This document shows, piece by piece, positions 30,984 through 42,400 of a stretch of DNA of 64,000 bases. Position numbers and translations under genes: made by a program. The DNA comes from Plasmodiophora brassicae (Eukaryota; Endomyxa: Phytomyxea; Phytomyxea; Plasmodiophorida), in assembly GCA_036867785.1 (NCBI GenBank), contig CP145409.1, positions 2,038,641 to 2,102,640 on the forward strand, read 5' to 3'. Every line of letters begins with the position of its first letter. Position 1 is the first letter of the stretch. A model generated the notes under the pieces. That model was not told the origin of the DNA, searched no databases, and saw only the letters and a list, made by a program, of their open reading frames with translations.

Positions 30984-33113
30984 TCATGCGCCCGGCTGCT
31001 TCCTCCTGGGTTCGACCAGCTGGGACAGGGTCCACAGCGTCTCGACGTCTACGAGGACGAACGTGCGCTGGATGTACTGGAGGGCGGCGCCGTACAGCGC
31101 CGGGTCGATACGGTACGGGATGCGCTGGCAATCGCGGATCCACCCGATCCGATCCGCCATGATGCACATCTTCTGGAAGTTCACCATGTTGTGCTGGTGC
31201 CGATCCGGGTTGCCGTCGTCGATGAACGTCAGGTCCTGCAGGACCAGCCCTAGGTGCGGTACGCATGGCGGCTCCAGCGTCTTCATCTCGGCCCGGAACG
31301 CCCTGCTGTTGTTGTCGACGCTGAACAGCGTCTTGAGCTCGTCGAACGAGGCGCGCACCTTGGCGGGCAGGGCTTCCCAGGTCTGCTTCAGCCTGTAGAT
31401 GGCGTTGGCGTTCAGGCTGGCGTAGATGGCGAAGACGGCGTTGTAGTTGCGGGCCGCCCGGAACAGTTCGCTCAGCTTGATGAACTTCTTCAGCACGACG
31501 ACCCGCCTGGCCAGGGCGTCCTGGCCGAGGATCGTCGCCTGCACGAACGACGTCATGCGATTGAACCTCGCGATCATGGCTGTGATGTTGGGCGCCGATT
31601 CCGGCCGCTTCGACCAGGCCTGGTCGACGAACTCGCGCGCGTTGATCTTCACGAACGCGCGCGAATCCTCGTAGCAAATCGCCTGCACAAAGTCGTCCTC
31701 GGCCACGTCCAGGAACGAGGTGATCGCGTCACCGGGTGCATTGGGGAATCGCTCTGCGGATTCGTCTATCGGGGTCGATGCCGACGCCTCCAGGCGCCGC
31801 AGCGTCTCCAGCATGTTGCTGGCCGACGTCTTGGACCAGGGTTCCGGCGAGGTGCTCAGCTCGTTCATCTGCTGCTCGAACATGGCCTTCACTGTGGTAG
31901 GCGCCCCGTCACGACACGACCGATCCGACCCACATCGTTTCGGTACCGTTTGGGTTCCGCAGGAAGTCGTCCGGGAATTCGTGGAGCCAGTACTTGAGCA
32001 GGGCGAGCACGCGAATCTGCATGGGCGCCAGACGGGCGGTCTTGTAGGCGGCCAGCTCACTCGGCGTCATGTTCGGGGCGCACGGCACGTTGCACCGGCG
32101 GATCATGAGCTCCAGGATCTCCTCCGCCTGCGCCACCATCGGGAACGTGGCCAGCAGCGCGAAACGCTGATGCAGATCGGGCGGCGACGCCGGGTCCGAT
32201 AGCTTCTCGATCAGCTTCGCCAGCGTCGCCGCTTTGATCCTTGCTTTACTAGATGCGTCGCCACCAACCTGCTGCGTCAGGCAATTCTCAGGCGCATCCT
32301 GAAACGAGACAGCGCATCAGCGGCGTTGAACAGGTCGCCGTTCCGCAACGGTACGGACGGGCTCATCAAAGACATAGGTGGATCCAGGCGACACGGCGAA
32401 CGAGAAGCCCAGGTTGCGGAACACGGTCGGATCCGACCCCATCAGCGGCATCACCTTCGACGATTGCATCGCCTGCCCGTACCCGCTGTGCAGGTCGACG
32501 TATTCCGCCAACAGCAGCGGATCCATCTGCCCCGAACGTCGCTTGATTTCCTCCACTTCCATTCGCTCGAATTCCCATGTCACTGTTGTCGAGGAACGGT
32601 TATCGTCAGTTCGACACACGAACACGGCGCTCCTGTCGTACCACGAGGCAGGCCATCTTGGGCGGTTTGTCGGCGGATGGTGTCCTCGAACTCGGATTCC
32701 AGGCGGGGAGCCGTAATTGTTTTCGAGTTGCTGCTCTGTCTGATTCGGGCGACCAGCGTCTGGCACTCGTCTCGCGTCGCCTGCGACAACCGATGCAGGA
32801 CGACGTCACGCTGCGTCAGGAGCATGGCCATGATGGTGCGGATGTTGGCGTTCGTGTTGCCTGTGTAGAGCGCATGCTCCAGGTCGGCCTTCCATCCTTC
32901 ATCCAGGATGTAGCCAGATCCGCGCCTGCTGCCAGTACTACTGCTGGCACCGTTCGTAGAAAGCGACCTTGGTGAGCGACCCCCCAACAGAGCGGACGAT
33001 TTCATACGAAGCTCTTGGCTTCGTCGCTCTTGGACGTTCAAACGTTGTAGGAGGAGCATACGCTGATGTCGGCTGCGTTCCAATTGTTTGCGAAGGGCAA
33101 CGACATCGCCCAT
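30984..33113 (-). CDS. Ras guanine-nucleotide exchange factor (REM + Cdc25 domains)
   Basis: Exons 33113..32642, 32582..32359, 32298..31947 and 31891..30984 join across 59-, 60- and 55-nt introns (651 residues). It activates a Ras-family GTPase by releasing GDP. Residues 1-30 are a coiled coil (LRKQLERSRHQRMLLLQRL), followed by a Ser/Gly-rich linker. A RasGEF-N/REM domain follows (ATLAKLIEKL, EEILELMIRRC, LKYWLHEFPDDFL). The Cdc25 catalytic domain carries ARFNRMTSFVQATIL, LKKFIKLSELFRAARNYNAV, and VPHLGLVLQDLTFIDDGNP. The helical hairpin region is present, so it should be catalytic. It converges with AMMECR1, with stops 68 bases apart. Confidence 0.92.
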
Positions 33114-33733
33114 GGCGATATTGATGAAATGAGATTCCCATGGGCAGCGTACCTTCGCAGATCGGGTTTCCCTGTTTCGAAATCAGCACCGCAACATGCT
33201 CGCACAGACAACGCGGTGCCAAGTTGCTGACCTATGTCGCCTTTCCGTGGCCAATGGTACGCTGGACCGACGCGGCGGTTCACCACCAAATGTATGTGGA
33301 TCGTGGACCGGTTACATCTTGTATGATTCCGCAAGTGCCATGCCCCAGGACACGTAAGAGATACCGTTTATTACCAGCAGGGCGCACGTTGAAGGGAAGG
33401 GCGCGATGACGTAGCCTGGTCGACGCAGGCCCTTCGGCAACGCAGAACTGTTCCGAGATGCCGGCGTTGAGGCGAACGCACCGTGCAGACAATCATGAAA
33501 CGCACGAATGACCTCGCTCGTTGCGGTGTCCTGATCCAGGAGGCAGTGTATTGTGCTTATAGTACCAACACACAGCGCGGATTGAAGCTCAAATATATGT
33601 CACAGACGGCAGATTTTCGAAGATGATTCTGAGTTACAAGGCGGGAAGCGACCAAGATTTCAATCGAACGTAGATTCCTAGCGAACCCGATATTTTCGGT
33701 GGCTCCAGTGCTGCCACATCGATAGCTGCGGGC
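33114..33733. other. intergenic
   Basis: About 620 bases between the RasGEF start and the first GH20 gene, which are divergent. AT-richer toward the right. No gene or repeat recognised; presumably both promoters. Confidence 0.5.
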
Positions 33734-35788
33734 ATGTCACCAAATGTCGTCACCTGCGTCTATGCAATTGCTCTGCTCTTCGCTCTGTTCGACCACAGCG
33801 CGTCTCAACCCGTTCTCACCCATCGTGGGTTCATGCTAGACACTGCTCGTTGCTTCTTCCCCAAGTCCCGAATCAAGCTCATGCTGGACATGATGAAGAA
33901 CGCGTCGATGAACGTATTCCACTGGCATATGACTGATAACGAGGGGTTCCGCATCCAGTGGAACCGCGACAACGGCGCATTATCGTCCCATTACGTCCCT
34001 GACATCTACTCTCACGCCGAAATCAAGGAAATTATCGATTATGCCCAAGCACGAGGTTTGCTCTATCGAAGAAGAATCGCCGCACTTTTGTCTAACTAAT
34101 GTGGTGAAGGCATCGACGTTATCCCCGAGATTGACAGCCCTGCACACGTGTACCCATTCAGCCTGGAATACCCTGAATGTATGCTACAAGGCGAACCGGA
34201 CAACTTCGAGCTGTCGACATCCCCAGATGTGAACGACCTGCGCTGGGATCTGTTCCACGAGATCTATCCAAACTTCACGTCCAAGTACGTTCACTTCGGG
34301 CACGACGAGATCGGCAACCGGGCCACCGAAGTTCAGAAATCCCTGGACTTCGTCCAGACAGTTGCTCAGTCCCTGCACCGGCGCCCCATTATCTGGAATG
34401 ACCCGATAACGAGGCAGGGCCTTGCAGTGAGCAGGAACTTTACGATTCAGGCGTGGAAGGGTGACGCGGCCAGCATGCAAAGCATCCTCTCAGCTGGGTA
34501 TCAGACCATCATCTCCGACTGGAACTACTGGTACGTTGGATCCGGCGGGTCCGGGCCCAACGGATGGTACACATATCCCGCATCGTCGTATGTCTTCCCA
34601 ACGCACAACACTTCCAGCATTATCGGTGCCGAGCTCTGTTGGTGGACTGAGGAGGCGGACAACGGGAACCAGGACTTGGCATGGCTGCACGACGCCATGA
34701 TGATAGCTGGTAAGACCATGTGGTGCTACAAGAACCCGTCCTGCAATCCGGCAGTATCTCCAGCACCAAGCCCCCCACCTATGCCGCCGTCTGCAACGCC
34801 GGCGCCACGACCTGTAAAGTCGACAACACGTAAGACCAAGAGCTCGTCACCTCCACAGGCCGTGTCTCCAGCGCCGAGCATTCCACCTACATCAGCAACT
34901 GCGGCACCGACACCACACCGAACGAGATCAACGACACACGCCATCAGGGTTGCTCCAACACCAAAGTCGGTTCCTCCAACCATGTCTCCAGCATCTAGTC
35001 ATCCACCTGCGCCACCATCGACGGCCCCAACATCACGTTCGATAAAGTTGACCACACACACGGCCAGGATTTCACCAACTCCAAGCGCAAAACCTCCAAC
35101 CATCTCGCCAGCACCGAGCCGCCGTCCACCTACATCTCCGTCCAAAGCAGCAACTCGTTACCGCCTGAAGACAACGACCCACACGGCGGCAGCCCCGACG
35201 CCAATCCAGCATGCGGTATCTCCAACGATTTCTCCAAAACCGATGCATTCTGTATTTCCACCATCAAACCAACCGACGCATTACCGAGCAAAGACGCCTA
35301 CGCGCAGAGCGACGGTTCCGCCAGCAACACACCCGATGTCCCCATCGTCAGTTGCGACGTTCCGGACCTCAGAATCGTCCGTTCCGTCTAGAGGAGCCCT
35401 TCCACCTGTGCCCACCGTGCCCCAGGTCCCACTTTGGAGAACAACGCCAAGTACACGTTCTGCGACAGGATCATCAACGAAGTTCCGCCTTGTTAAACCG
35501 GGGACTTTGACAAGAAGACTCTTGATGACGACGAGCAAGTCTGGACATCGAAACTTTAGGAGTACGATTTCAGGAGCCCGTCCTGGTAACGCAATAAGTG
35601 ACGCTTCGATGACGGTATCCGGCACTGTCGTGACGTTCCTGGCTATTTCCGCAATCACGGCATCAGTGGTCGCTATCATCGCTGTCTGCTATGCCTGCTG
35701 GTGTGCTCCAATCCGACATCAAAAGCTACACGCAAACATCCCCCGTATGGGTGCAAATCCTCAGCATCGGGGCGAACCAATGTTTTAA
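33734..35788 (+). CDS. membrane-anchored GH20 beta-hexosaminidase, copy 1
   Basis: Exons 33734..34055 and 34110..35788 join across a 54-nt intron (666 residues). It should cleave terminal N-acetylhexosamine from glycans. A signal peptide is followed directly by the GH20 barrel: TARCFFPKSRIKLMLDMM, FHWHMTDNEGF, DVIPEIDSPAHVYPF, HFGHDEI with the catalytic Asp-Glu pair, and ELCWWTEE. The usual N-terminal GH20b domain is missing. After the barrel (about residue 320) come ~220 residues of Ser/Thr/Pro-rich repeats of ~40 residues, probably an O-glycosylated stalk, then one TM helix (FLAISAITASVVAIIAVCY) and a short tail ending EPMF. So it is a type I surface or lysosomal enzyme. Paralogue of the next gene. 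Confidence 0.9.
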
Positions 35789-36199
35789 GCCTGTGATCTC
35801 GGCGGGTATCAGAGGCTTCAGTTTCATCAGACACTGGAAGTCGACAATTATGGTTACAGGTTCTTCATTTTGAATTAAAACATTCCTTATATGCCTGATA
35901 TCTCTGCGACTTGCGGCTATAGATTCGGTCGGGTAAATTAGAAACACTCCAGGCTGGAACGTGTCAGACGCTGATAGGAACGAGAACGCAAATTAAATTT
36001 TCAGGCTTCAGGTGCAGGCACATATGGAAGCGCCCGTACACAGGTATACCGGCACGGTCCTGCCTGTGGTTCACAGGGATAATCGACCGCAGACTGTCAG
36101 AATTGGCACTCCGCAGATGCAGATCAGCTTAAAGATTTTAGATATTATCGAAGGGCCGTTGATATTAAAGAGTACGATCAAGGACTTCCTATCGAGAAG
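35789..36199. other. intergenic between GH20 paralogues
   Basis: About 410 AT-richer bases between two tandem genes. No gene or repeat recognised; probably the promoter of copy 2. Confidence 0.5.
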
Positions 36200-38149
36200 A
36201 TGGCATGCCCTGTGGCCACGAGTGCTCCTATTGCAGTCCTGCTATTCGCTTTGCTTAGCCTCCACTGTGTATCTCAGCCCGTCCTCACTCATCGGGGCTT
36301 CCTTCTGGACACCGCCCGTTGTTTCTTCCCTAAATCTCGCATCAAACTTATGCTGGACATGATGCAAAACGCGTCGATGAACGCGTTCCACTGGCATTTG
36401 ACTGACAATGAAGGATTCCGCGTTGAGTGGAAACGCGACGGCGGCGCGTTGTCGTCGCTTTACGGGCGCAAGATTTACTCCCACTCCGATATCACAGAAA
36501 TCATCCGTTACGCGCAGGCTCGAGGTAACACCCACACTGGTAGGCGCGCACCGAGCACGATTAATAACGAAGCTTCTGCAGGCATCGATGTTATCCCAGA
36601 GATCGACAGCCCTGGACATGTGTACCCATTCAGCCTGGTATACCCTGAGTACATGTTGCCCGGACACCCAGACAACTTTGACCTGTCGGGAATACGTGAT
36701 GTCAACGAGTTACGCTGGGACCTTTTCCATGAGATCTATCCAAACTTCACGTCCAAGTACGTCCACTTCGGGCACGATGAGATTGCCAACAACGCCACAG
36801 AAGTCCAAAAGTCTCTCGACTTCGTTGAAACAGTTGCACAGTCTCTGAACCGGCGGCCTATGATCTGGAACGATCCGATTACGAAACAAGGGCTTGCAGT
36901 GAGCCTGAACTTTACGATACAGGCGTGGAAGGGAGATGCGAAATTCATGCAAACAATTCTGTCTGCGGGGTATCAAACAATCATTTCCGATTGGCAGTAC
37001 TGGTACGTCGGGTCTGGCGGGTCCGGTCCCAATGGGTGGTACAAGCACCCTGCATCGTCGTATACCTTCCCGACACGCCATGAGTCCAATATCATTGGGG
37101 CCGAACTCTGCTGGTGGACGGAGGAAACCGACAAGCCCAACCAGGATTTGAAGTGGTTGCACGACGCCATGATGGATGCTGGCAGAACCATGTGGTGCTA
37201 CAAGAATCCGTCTTGTGGTCCGAAGACATCACCCAAAACAACCAAGAAGCGTGTATCAACGTCAGGGTTGCCACGTCGTACGAAACGGACCACCCACACT
37301 TCCAAGGTGTCTCCTACTCCACATGCGCGTACGCCACCCGTCTCGTCGACACCAAGCCACACCCTTTCGACACCATCTACGGCAGCAGCTTCACAAAAGA
37401 GGCCGTCGGCCACACATACGGCCAGTCGTGTCCCTCCAACTCCTTACGCATCTTCACCACTGGCCTCTCCAGCGCCGCCAAGTCGTCCTCCGTCGCCGTC
37501 AGCAGCATCGTATTCTCCGGCTCCAAATCCACCGCACCCAACTGGTACGACAAAGGGACACCGCCGAGCGACGACACCGTTAGTGGAGGTGGCCCGACAT
37601 GGCACCCAGTCGGTTACGCTGAAGAACATGATCAGGACACCCGCTTCACACACTGCAACCGCCAGCGCTATCAAGCCATCCGCAGTCGCTCCAGGTACTG
37701 ACACCATTCCACCCGAGTCGCCATCAGCGATGCCAAAGACGAAGAAGCGGATCGTGACCACTACACAGGTATTGCAGCCATGGTCCCGCAAGGACGTTCG
37801 TAGGCAGAAGACCGTAACTGCTACTGCTCTACCAACTACCGGTCGCCTTGTTGGACAAGCTCCTTTGACAAGGCGTTCCATGGTGGCGACGGCTTATACG
37901 ACGGGCCGTCGACACATTACGGTTACGGTGCCTGCGTCTGGATCCGACGTTGCCGTAAGTGGCGTACCATCTGTGGTTATGTCCGACATGTTCATGACGT
38001 TTATGGCTGTCTCCGCTATCGTTGCATCGATCGTTGCCATCATCGCTACTTGCTACGCCTGCTGCTGTAGTCCCCAGCGCCGAATCCAACAGAGCACTGT
38101 GTACGGCACCGGCATACACCCACGAGAACAGGAAGAACCTGTCTTCTGA
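36200..38149 (+). CDS. membrane-anchored GH20 beta-hexosaminidase, copy 2
   Basis: Exons 36200..36524 and 36582..38149 (630 residues). Same plan as copy 1: signal peptide, GH20 barrel (FHWHLTDNEGF, DVIPEIDSPGHVYPF, HFGHDEI, ELCWWTEE), Ser/Thr/Pro stalk, TM helix (FMAVSAIVASIVAIIATCY) and tail ending EEPVF. The intron sits at the same codon as in copy 1 but is 57 nt and free of stops, so an unspliced frame reads straight through and would add 19 spurious residues after YAQARG. The barrels are very similar, the stalks much less so. Tandem duplication is evident. The stalk and tail ends (CYAC..., E/GEP-V/M-F) are kept in both copies. Confidence 0.9.
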   Translation: MACPVATSAPIAVLLFALLSLHCVSQPVLTHRGFLLDTARCFFPKSRIKLMLDMMQNASMNAFHWHLTDNEGFRVEWKRDGGALSSLYGRKIYSHSDITEIIRYAQARGNTHTGRRAPSTINNEASAGIDVIPEIDSPGHVYPFSLVYPEYMLPGHPDNFDLSGIRDVNELRWDLFHEIYPNFTSKYVHFGHDEIANNATEVQKSLDFVETVAQSLNRRPMIWNDPITKQGLAVSLNFTIQAWKGDAKFMQTILSAGYQTIISDWQYWYVGSGGSGPNGWYKHPASSYTFPTRHESNIIGAELCWWTEETDKPNQDLKWLHDAMMDAGRTMWCYKNPSCGPKTSPKTTKKRVSTSGLPRRTKRTTHTSKVSPTPHARTPPVSSTPSHTLSTPSTAAASQKRPSATHTASRVPPTPYASSPLASPAPPSRPPSPSAASYSPAPNPPHPTGTTKGHRRATTPLVEVARHGTQSVTLKNMIRTPASHTATASAIKPSAVAPGTDTIPPESPSAMPKTKKRIVTTTQVLQPWSRKDVRRQKTVTATALPTTGRLVGQAPLTRRSMVATAYTTGRRHITVTVPASGSDVAVSGVPSVVMSDMFMTFMAVSAIVASIVAIIATCYACCCSPQRRIQQSTVYGTGIHPREQEEPVF

Positions 38150-38316
38150 TACTCGAATCTTCACCTTTGGTACGGCACGCCTCGTTTGCAATGTGTGCAT
38201 CGCAAGTTCTCCAATACACAAAGCACGGTGCCATTTCAATTATCATCAGGACTGTGTGGCGTGACGTTTTTGGCGATGAGCGGAGCGCAGTCCGTGGTGC
38301 GGCGTGTCGAGATTGG

Positions 38317-38579
38317 CGATGTTCTTCCGACGTCAGCAGCAGCCACAGCAGCCGCCGCCGCAGCCCGATCCACAGTCGTCGTAAGTCGCGCCCGGCGACG
38401 CTTTGTTGGAATGTAAATCCAAGTGCTCTGCGATGTAGGCGACAGGCGCAGATCCATGAGCTGAAACGATTGAACCCCACCGTCATCGCCCATCCGGACC
38501 AGTCGTCGTTCGATATGCCGATCCATACGCCCACCGCCCGGTTCGACCTGCAAATGTAAACACGGGTCGTCTCGAACAT
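38317..38579 (-). CDS. possible tiny protein with Cys-Gly tail
   Basis: Minus-strand frame ending at about 38317 reads APVAYIAEHLDLHSNKASPG then a tail, CGSGCGGGCCGCC. A TGA lies upstream in the same frame near 38480, so the coding part must start inside or be joined to an ATG exon near 38579 across an intron ending TTTCAG at about 38463. Cys-Gly-rich tails of this sort mark small membrane-associated or palmitoylated proteins in other eukaryotes. No family recognised. Weak: it could be a chance frame opposite a CAG/GCC-rich tract. Confidence 0.3.
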
Positions 38580-39381
38580 GTCTGCGAAATCTGACTACCG
38601 ATACTGTAGACGGCTGCCGGCGGATTTCCCAGCTGTCAGCCCCTTGCTAACCGTATCGGTGGCGCACCTGTCGCATCCGCTGATCGGTGCCGATGGCGTG
38701 ATCGTGCACCCGCAACTCAGCAACTGGAACACTCACTGCGCTCTCGGCAACATTGTTCGCACGATCAGCACGGATTTCCTGGCCAACCCTCCCGTCTACA
38801 ATCCGCCACAACCACGTCCAGACAAAGCACAGGCTGCTGCTGCTGCTGCTGCTGCCTCACCAACGTCACAGCAACCAAATCCGATTGCGTTGCCGCCCAT
38901 ACCCCAGGTCTGCGAGGAGCTTCGCCGTCTGCCGACAGATCGCCTCGTGGCCATGGACCAGAGCACCATCGAGGTCGAGGAGTTCGCCGAGGGCCTGCCC
39001 ATTTACGAGGCCATCGTCCAGCTGCGCGCCGACATCGAGAAGAACGTCGTCGAAGTCGCTAGAGCGAACCTGGCGGTTGCCGACGACATCTCCGACCTGC
39101 AACGCGACGTCGACGAGCTGTCCGGAAAGGTGCAGGCGGCGAAGACGGCGTACGATGCGGCACGTCTTCGACAGGAGACGCTTCTGGCGCAGTACTCGGC
39201 GCCGGCCATGGCGTTGCTGTTCGAGAAGAAGGCCGATCGTGTCGACATGGCCAGCGAAGACGTCCGGCAGAAGTACATATCGGGCGACCTGAACGAGGAC
39301 GCGTTCGTGGCGCAGTTCATGGCCGGGCGCGTCGCGTTCCATCGGCTGATGGTCACCCGGGAGCGCCTCCTGCACGCGTAG
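38578..39381 (+). CDS. VPS37: VPS37-like ESCRT-I subunit with UEV-like N-terminus
   Basis: 267 residues, single exon. The N-terminal half (VAHLSHPLIGADGVIVHPQL, NWNTHCALGNIVRTI, FLANPPVYNPP) resembles the degenerate UEV domain of VPS37A. It is followed by an Ala/Pro-rich linker containing a run of eight alanines. The C-terminal half (IEKNVVEVARANLAVADDI, to DEDAFVAQF-like NEDAFVAQFMAGRVAFHR) matches the helical Mod(r) domain. As part of ESCRT-I it would act at endosomes in sorting ubiquitinated cargo. It converges on the PH-MORN-SAM gene with only 25 bases between stops. Confidence 0.8.
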   Translation: MSAKSDYRYCRRLPADFPAVSPLLTVSVAHLSHPLIGADGVIVHPQLSNWNTHCALGNIVRTISTDFLANPPVYNPPQPRPDKAQAAAAAAAASPTSQQPNPIALPPIPQVCEELRRLPTDRLVAMDQSTIEVEEFAEGLPIYEAIVQLRADIEKNVVEVARANLAVADDISDLQRDVDELSGKVQAAKTAYDAARLRQETLLAQYSAPAMALLFEKKADRVDMASEDVRQKYISGDLNEDAFVAQFMAGRVAFHRLMVTRERLLHA

Positions 39382-39406
39382 CTGATCTATAAACACCAAG
39401 TCTATT

Positions 39407-42400
39407 TTATTGTTTCCTGCCGATCGCCTGGGTCAGGCGCCGACTTTCCCAGAGCTGCCGGAGGCGATCGACCTGGACGGGGGCGGCGGCTTTCGACCTG
39501 GCCGTGCTGACGAACGCACCGGATGGTAATTGCCCATCGTCGTCCAGTGCAACGCCGACGTCGTTCTTCAGCAGCTCCGTCTTGAGGATGCGAATCGATC
39601 GCCGGATGGGCGTCTGCCTCGGGTTCTTGGCCAGCAGCGTCTTCAGCGCGAATTGCAACTGCGACTTCTTGACGATCGAGTGATGCGTCGTGTCGGTGAG
39701 GCGTGCGACGGCACCGGATTCGATCAGGTCGCGAATGTTGCCGCCGTGCACGTTGCCGCGTTTGAAGTCGTCAACGAACTCGTCCATATTGCTGGACTGC
39801 AACCAGGACGCCACGTCCTCGGCCGACCATTGGTCCAGTTCGGCCTGCGGCACCGTCGGCGAGTCGTCCGGGTCGTCCGCGGTGGCCTTCCCCCACATGG
39901 TACGACCTTGCGGTTTCATAGACGTCGCTCCCTGGATTGCCGCGGTCTTGGCCGGCGCTGCGGACGCCTTACTCGGCACCGGCGCCCACGGTTTCATCGG
40001 GCGGTACGCCGGACCGATGCTTCCCTTCACCTCTGCTGTGCTGCTGGTGACGCTCGTCGTCACCTTGTCCTTCTGACAGGCCGACACCCGTTCCGACACC
40101 CGTTCCGGGGCAGGTTTCCCGCGGGCGCCCTGGTCACCCGTCTGCTGCTGCTGTGTTGGCCCGGGCTCTTGCACAGGCGGACCGGATGCCGACGCGCTTG
40201 TCATGTTGGGCATGCTGGCCTTGGAGGAGAGGCGGTGGTGGAGGATGGGCGCTCCAGCAATCACCTCCGACAGGCCACGATTGGACAGTTTCGTGCTCTT
40301 GACGACCGCTGCCGCCGTTCCCGACTTCTTTTTGAACGCTGACGACGTCATTGACGTGTCCGCCTGTTGCTGCTGCTGCTGCTGTCGTTGTTGTCGTTGC
40401 TGGCCGTCCAGCTGCTCTTGCGCCTGCGTACGATGTGGCTGACGTGCTGCTGGAACGTTAACGTTGATGGGCAACGCCGGGTTGTCGATGAGCGACAGTC
40501 GCTTGATGGTTGTCGAGGCGCTCTTCTGTTCCGATATGCTCTCCGACGGTTCATGTTGGGCAGTGTTTGGCTGTGGAACAGGTTCGGCAGGGCGATATGG
40601 AGTCTGGGGTGTTGGCGGGATCGACGCCACCTCCGCAACGGGCGACAGGGGCATCCGTTCCGGTGGCAGAATATCGGGAGCCGACACGCGAATCGCCATC
40701 GACGGCGCGCGTTGCGACAGTGCGGACGACGCCGACGACGGCGACCTGGACGACGGCGCGAACTCGGCCGATGGCAGGTCGAACGTGATAGCGTTAGGGG
40801 CGGTGGCGTTGGCTTGGACGTCGTCGTCATCATCGGACACACTGTCGATGCTGACCTGGCGGGTATGTGAGCGCACGTCGGCGGCAACGACATCGTCGTC
40901 TTTGCTGCTAATCGAGTCCAGGCTGACATCGTCCACCTCACCGCCATCCGACAGGATCGCCTCATCTGACCTCGGCTGCGGTTGCTGCGGCTGCTGCTTC
41001 TGCGCTGCGTTCGACAGTTTACGTTCCTGGGCGAGGCGTGCCCATTCTCGGGACTCCTCCGAAGACCACTTCCGGGCCGGCTGCGAGTCGGCAACCGAAC
41101 CGTGCCGTGACGACGTCGGCGTGCTGGGCGGGTCGGCCAGGACAGTGCGGGCGTCTTCGGGCGTCGGCAGAATCAACCGATCCGTGTCACTGCCACGAAC
41201 GGCGGTCATCGATGACAGCGACCGCATCGACGTCATCGACTGTCGCGTCGGCGCGATGATTGGCGCCCCGTTCGGGTCGCTGAAGTCGACGGCGTTCAGC
41301 ACCTTGGATCGTTTCTTGCGGACGAACCACGATGACGACCTGGATGGCGATTCGGCGACATCGCCTGCCGCTGTCGACGGCACATCCGGCGGCGGATTCT
41401 CGTTCCCGTTCAGCAGCGTCACGATTCGGTCCATGTCGTAGATGGCGGCGCTCTGGGTGCCATCGGCGGCCGTCATAGTGCCCTGGTGCCACACTCAGCA
41501 GCGAGGAGCGTCCAGGACGAAGCGATCGTACCTCGCCGTGCCGTTTGTCGTCGACGAACGCCCCTCGGAACGATTCGCCATTGGTCCAGGTCATGACGCC
41601 TGCGTCCTGGCGTCGTCCGCGACGATCGACGCGCCCCTGCCATCGGTTGCCGTTCGGGTAGACGAGCGTACCGGTCGCCGGGAACGCGCCGTTCTCGAAC
41701 ACGGCAATGTACCGGCACCCGTTCTCGAATATGAATTCGCCGTTGCCATGCCACTTGTAGTTCTGCCATTCGCCAATGTACTTGTCGCCGTTCATGTACG
41801 TCATCACGCCTGGGCCTTGCATCTGATCGTCGACCCACGTCCCTGGCGGCAAATGCGTTATGCCAACAGGCGGCAGAAACTGAAACCGACGGCACCCACC
41901 TTCCAATGTTCGTCCGTCGGCGAACACGAACGTCCCGTTGCCCTCCTTCTTGCCGGCCCGGAACATGCCCGTGAACCGGGACCCGTCCTTGTACAGGAAC
42001 ATGCCCTTGCCGTTGGCGAACCCGTCGGCGTATTCGCCCTTGAAGATGTTGCCGGACATGTAGTAGAATTCGCCCCGGCCGTGCCGTTTCCCGTTGCGCC
42101 ATTCGCCCTTATACCTGTTGCCGTTGGCGTACTCCATGGTGCCCTCGCCGTTCTCCAGGTTGTTCTGCCAGTTGCCGTCGTACCGGTCGCCGTTCGCTGA
42201 CTTCAGTACGCCTTGCCCGCTGAGTTGGTCGTCGACGAACGACCCCTCGTAGACGTCGCCGGTCCTCCAGCGCATGACGCCGATCCCATGGCGGACGCTG
42301 CCCTTGTGCAGCGGGCCGTTGTACACGCTGCCGTCCTGGTACGCGACGATGCCCTTGACGCAGACCCCCATCGAGAACGTTCCGCTGATCACCAGGCCAT

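Noticed and set aside
36525-36581. Coding insertion of 19 residues specific to GH20 copy 2
   Set aside because: It begins GTAACA, ends CTGCAG and sits exactly where copy 1 has an intron, so it is an intron.
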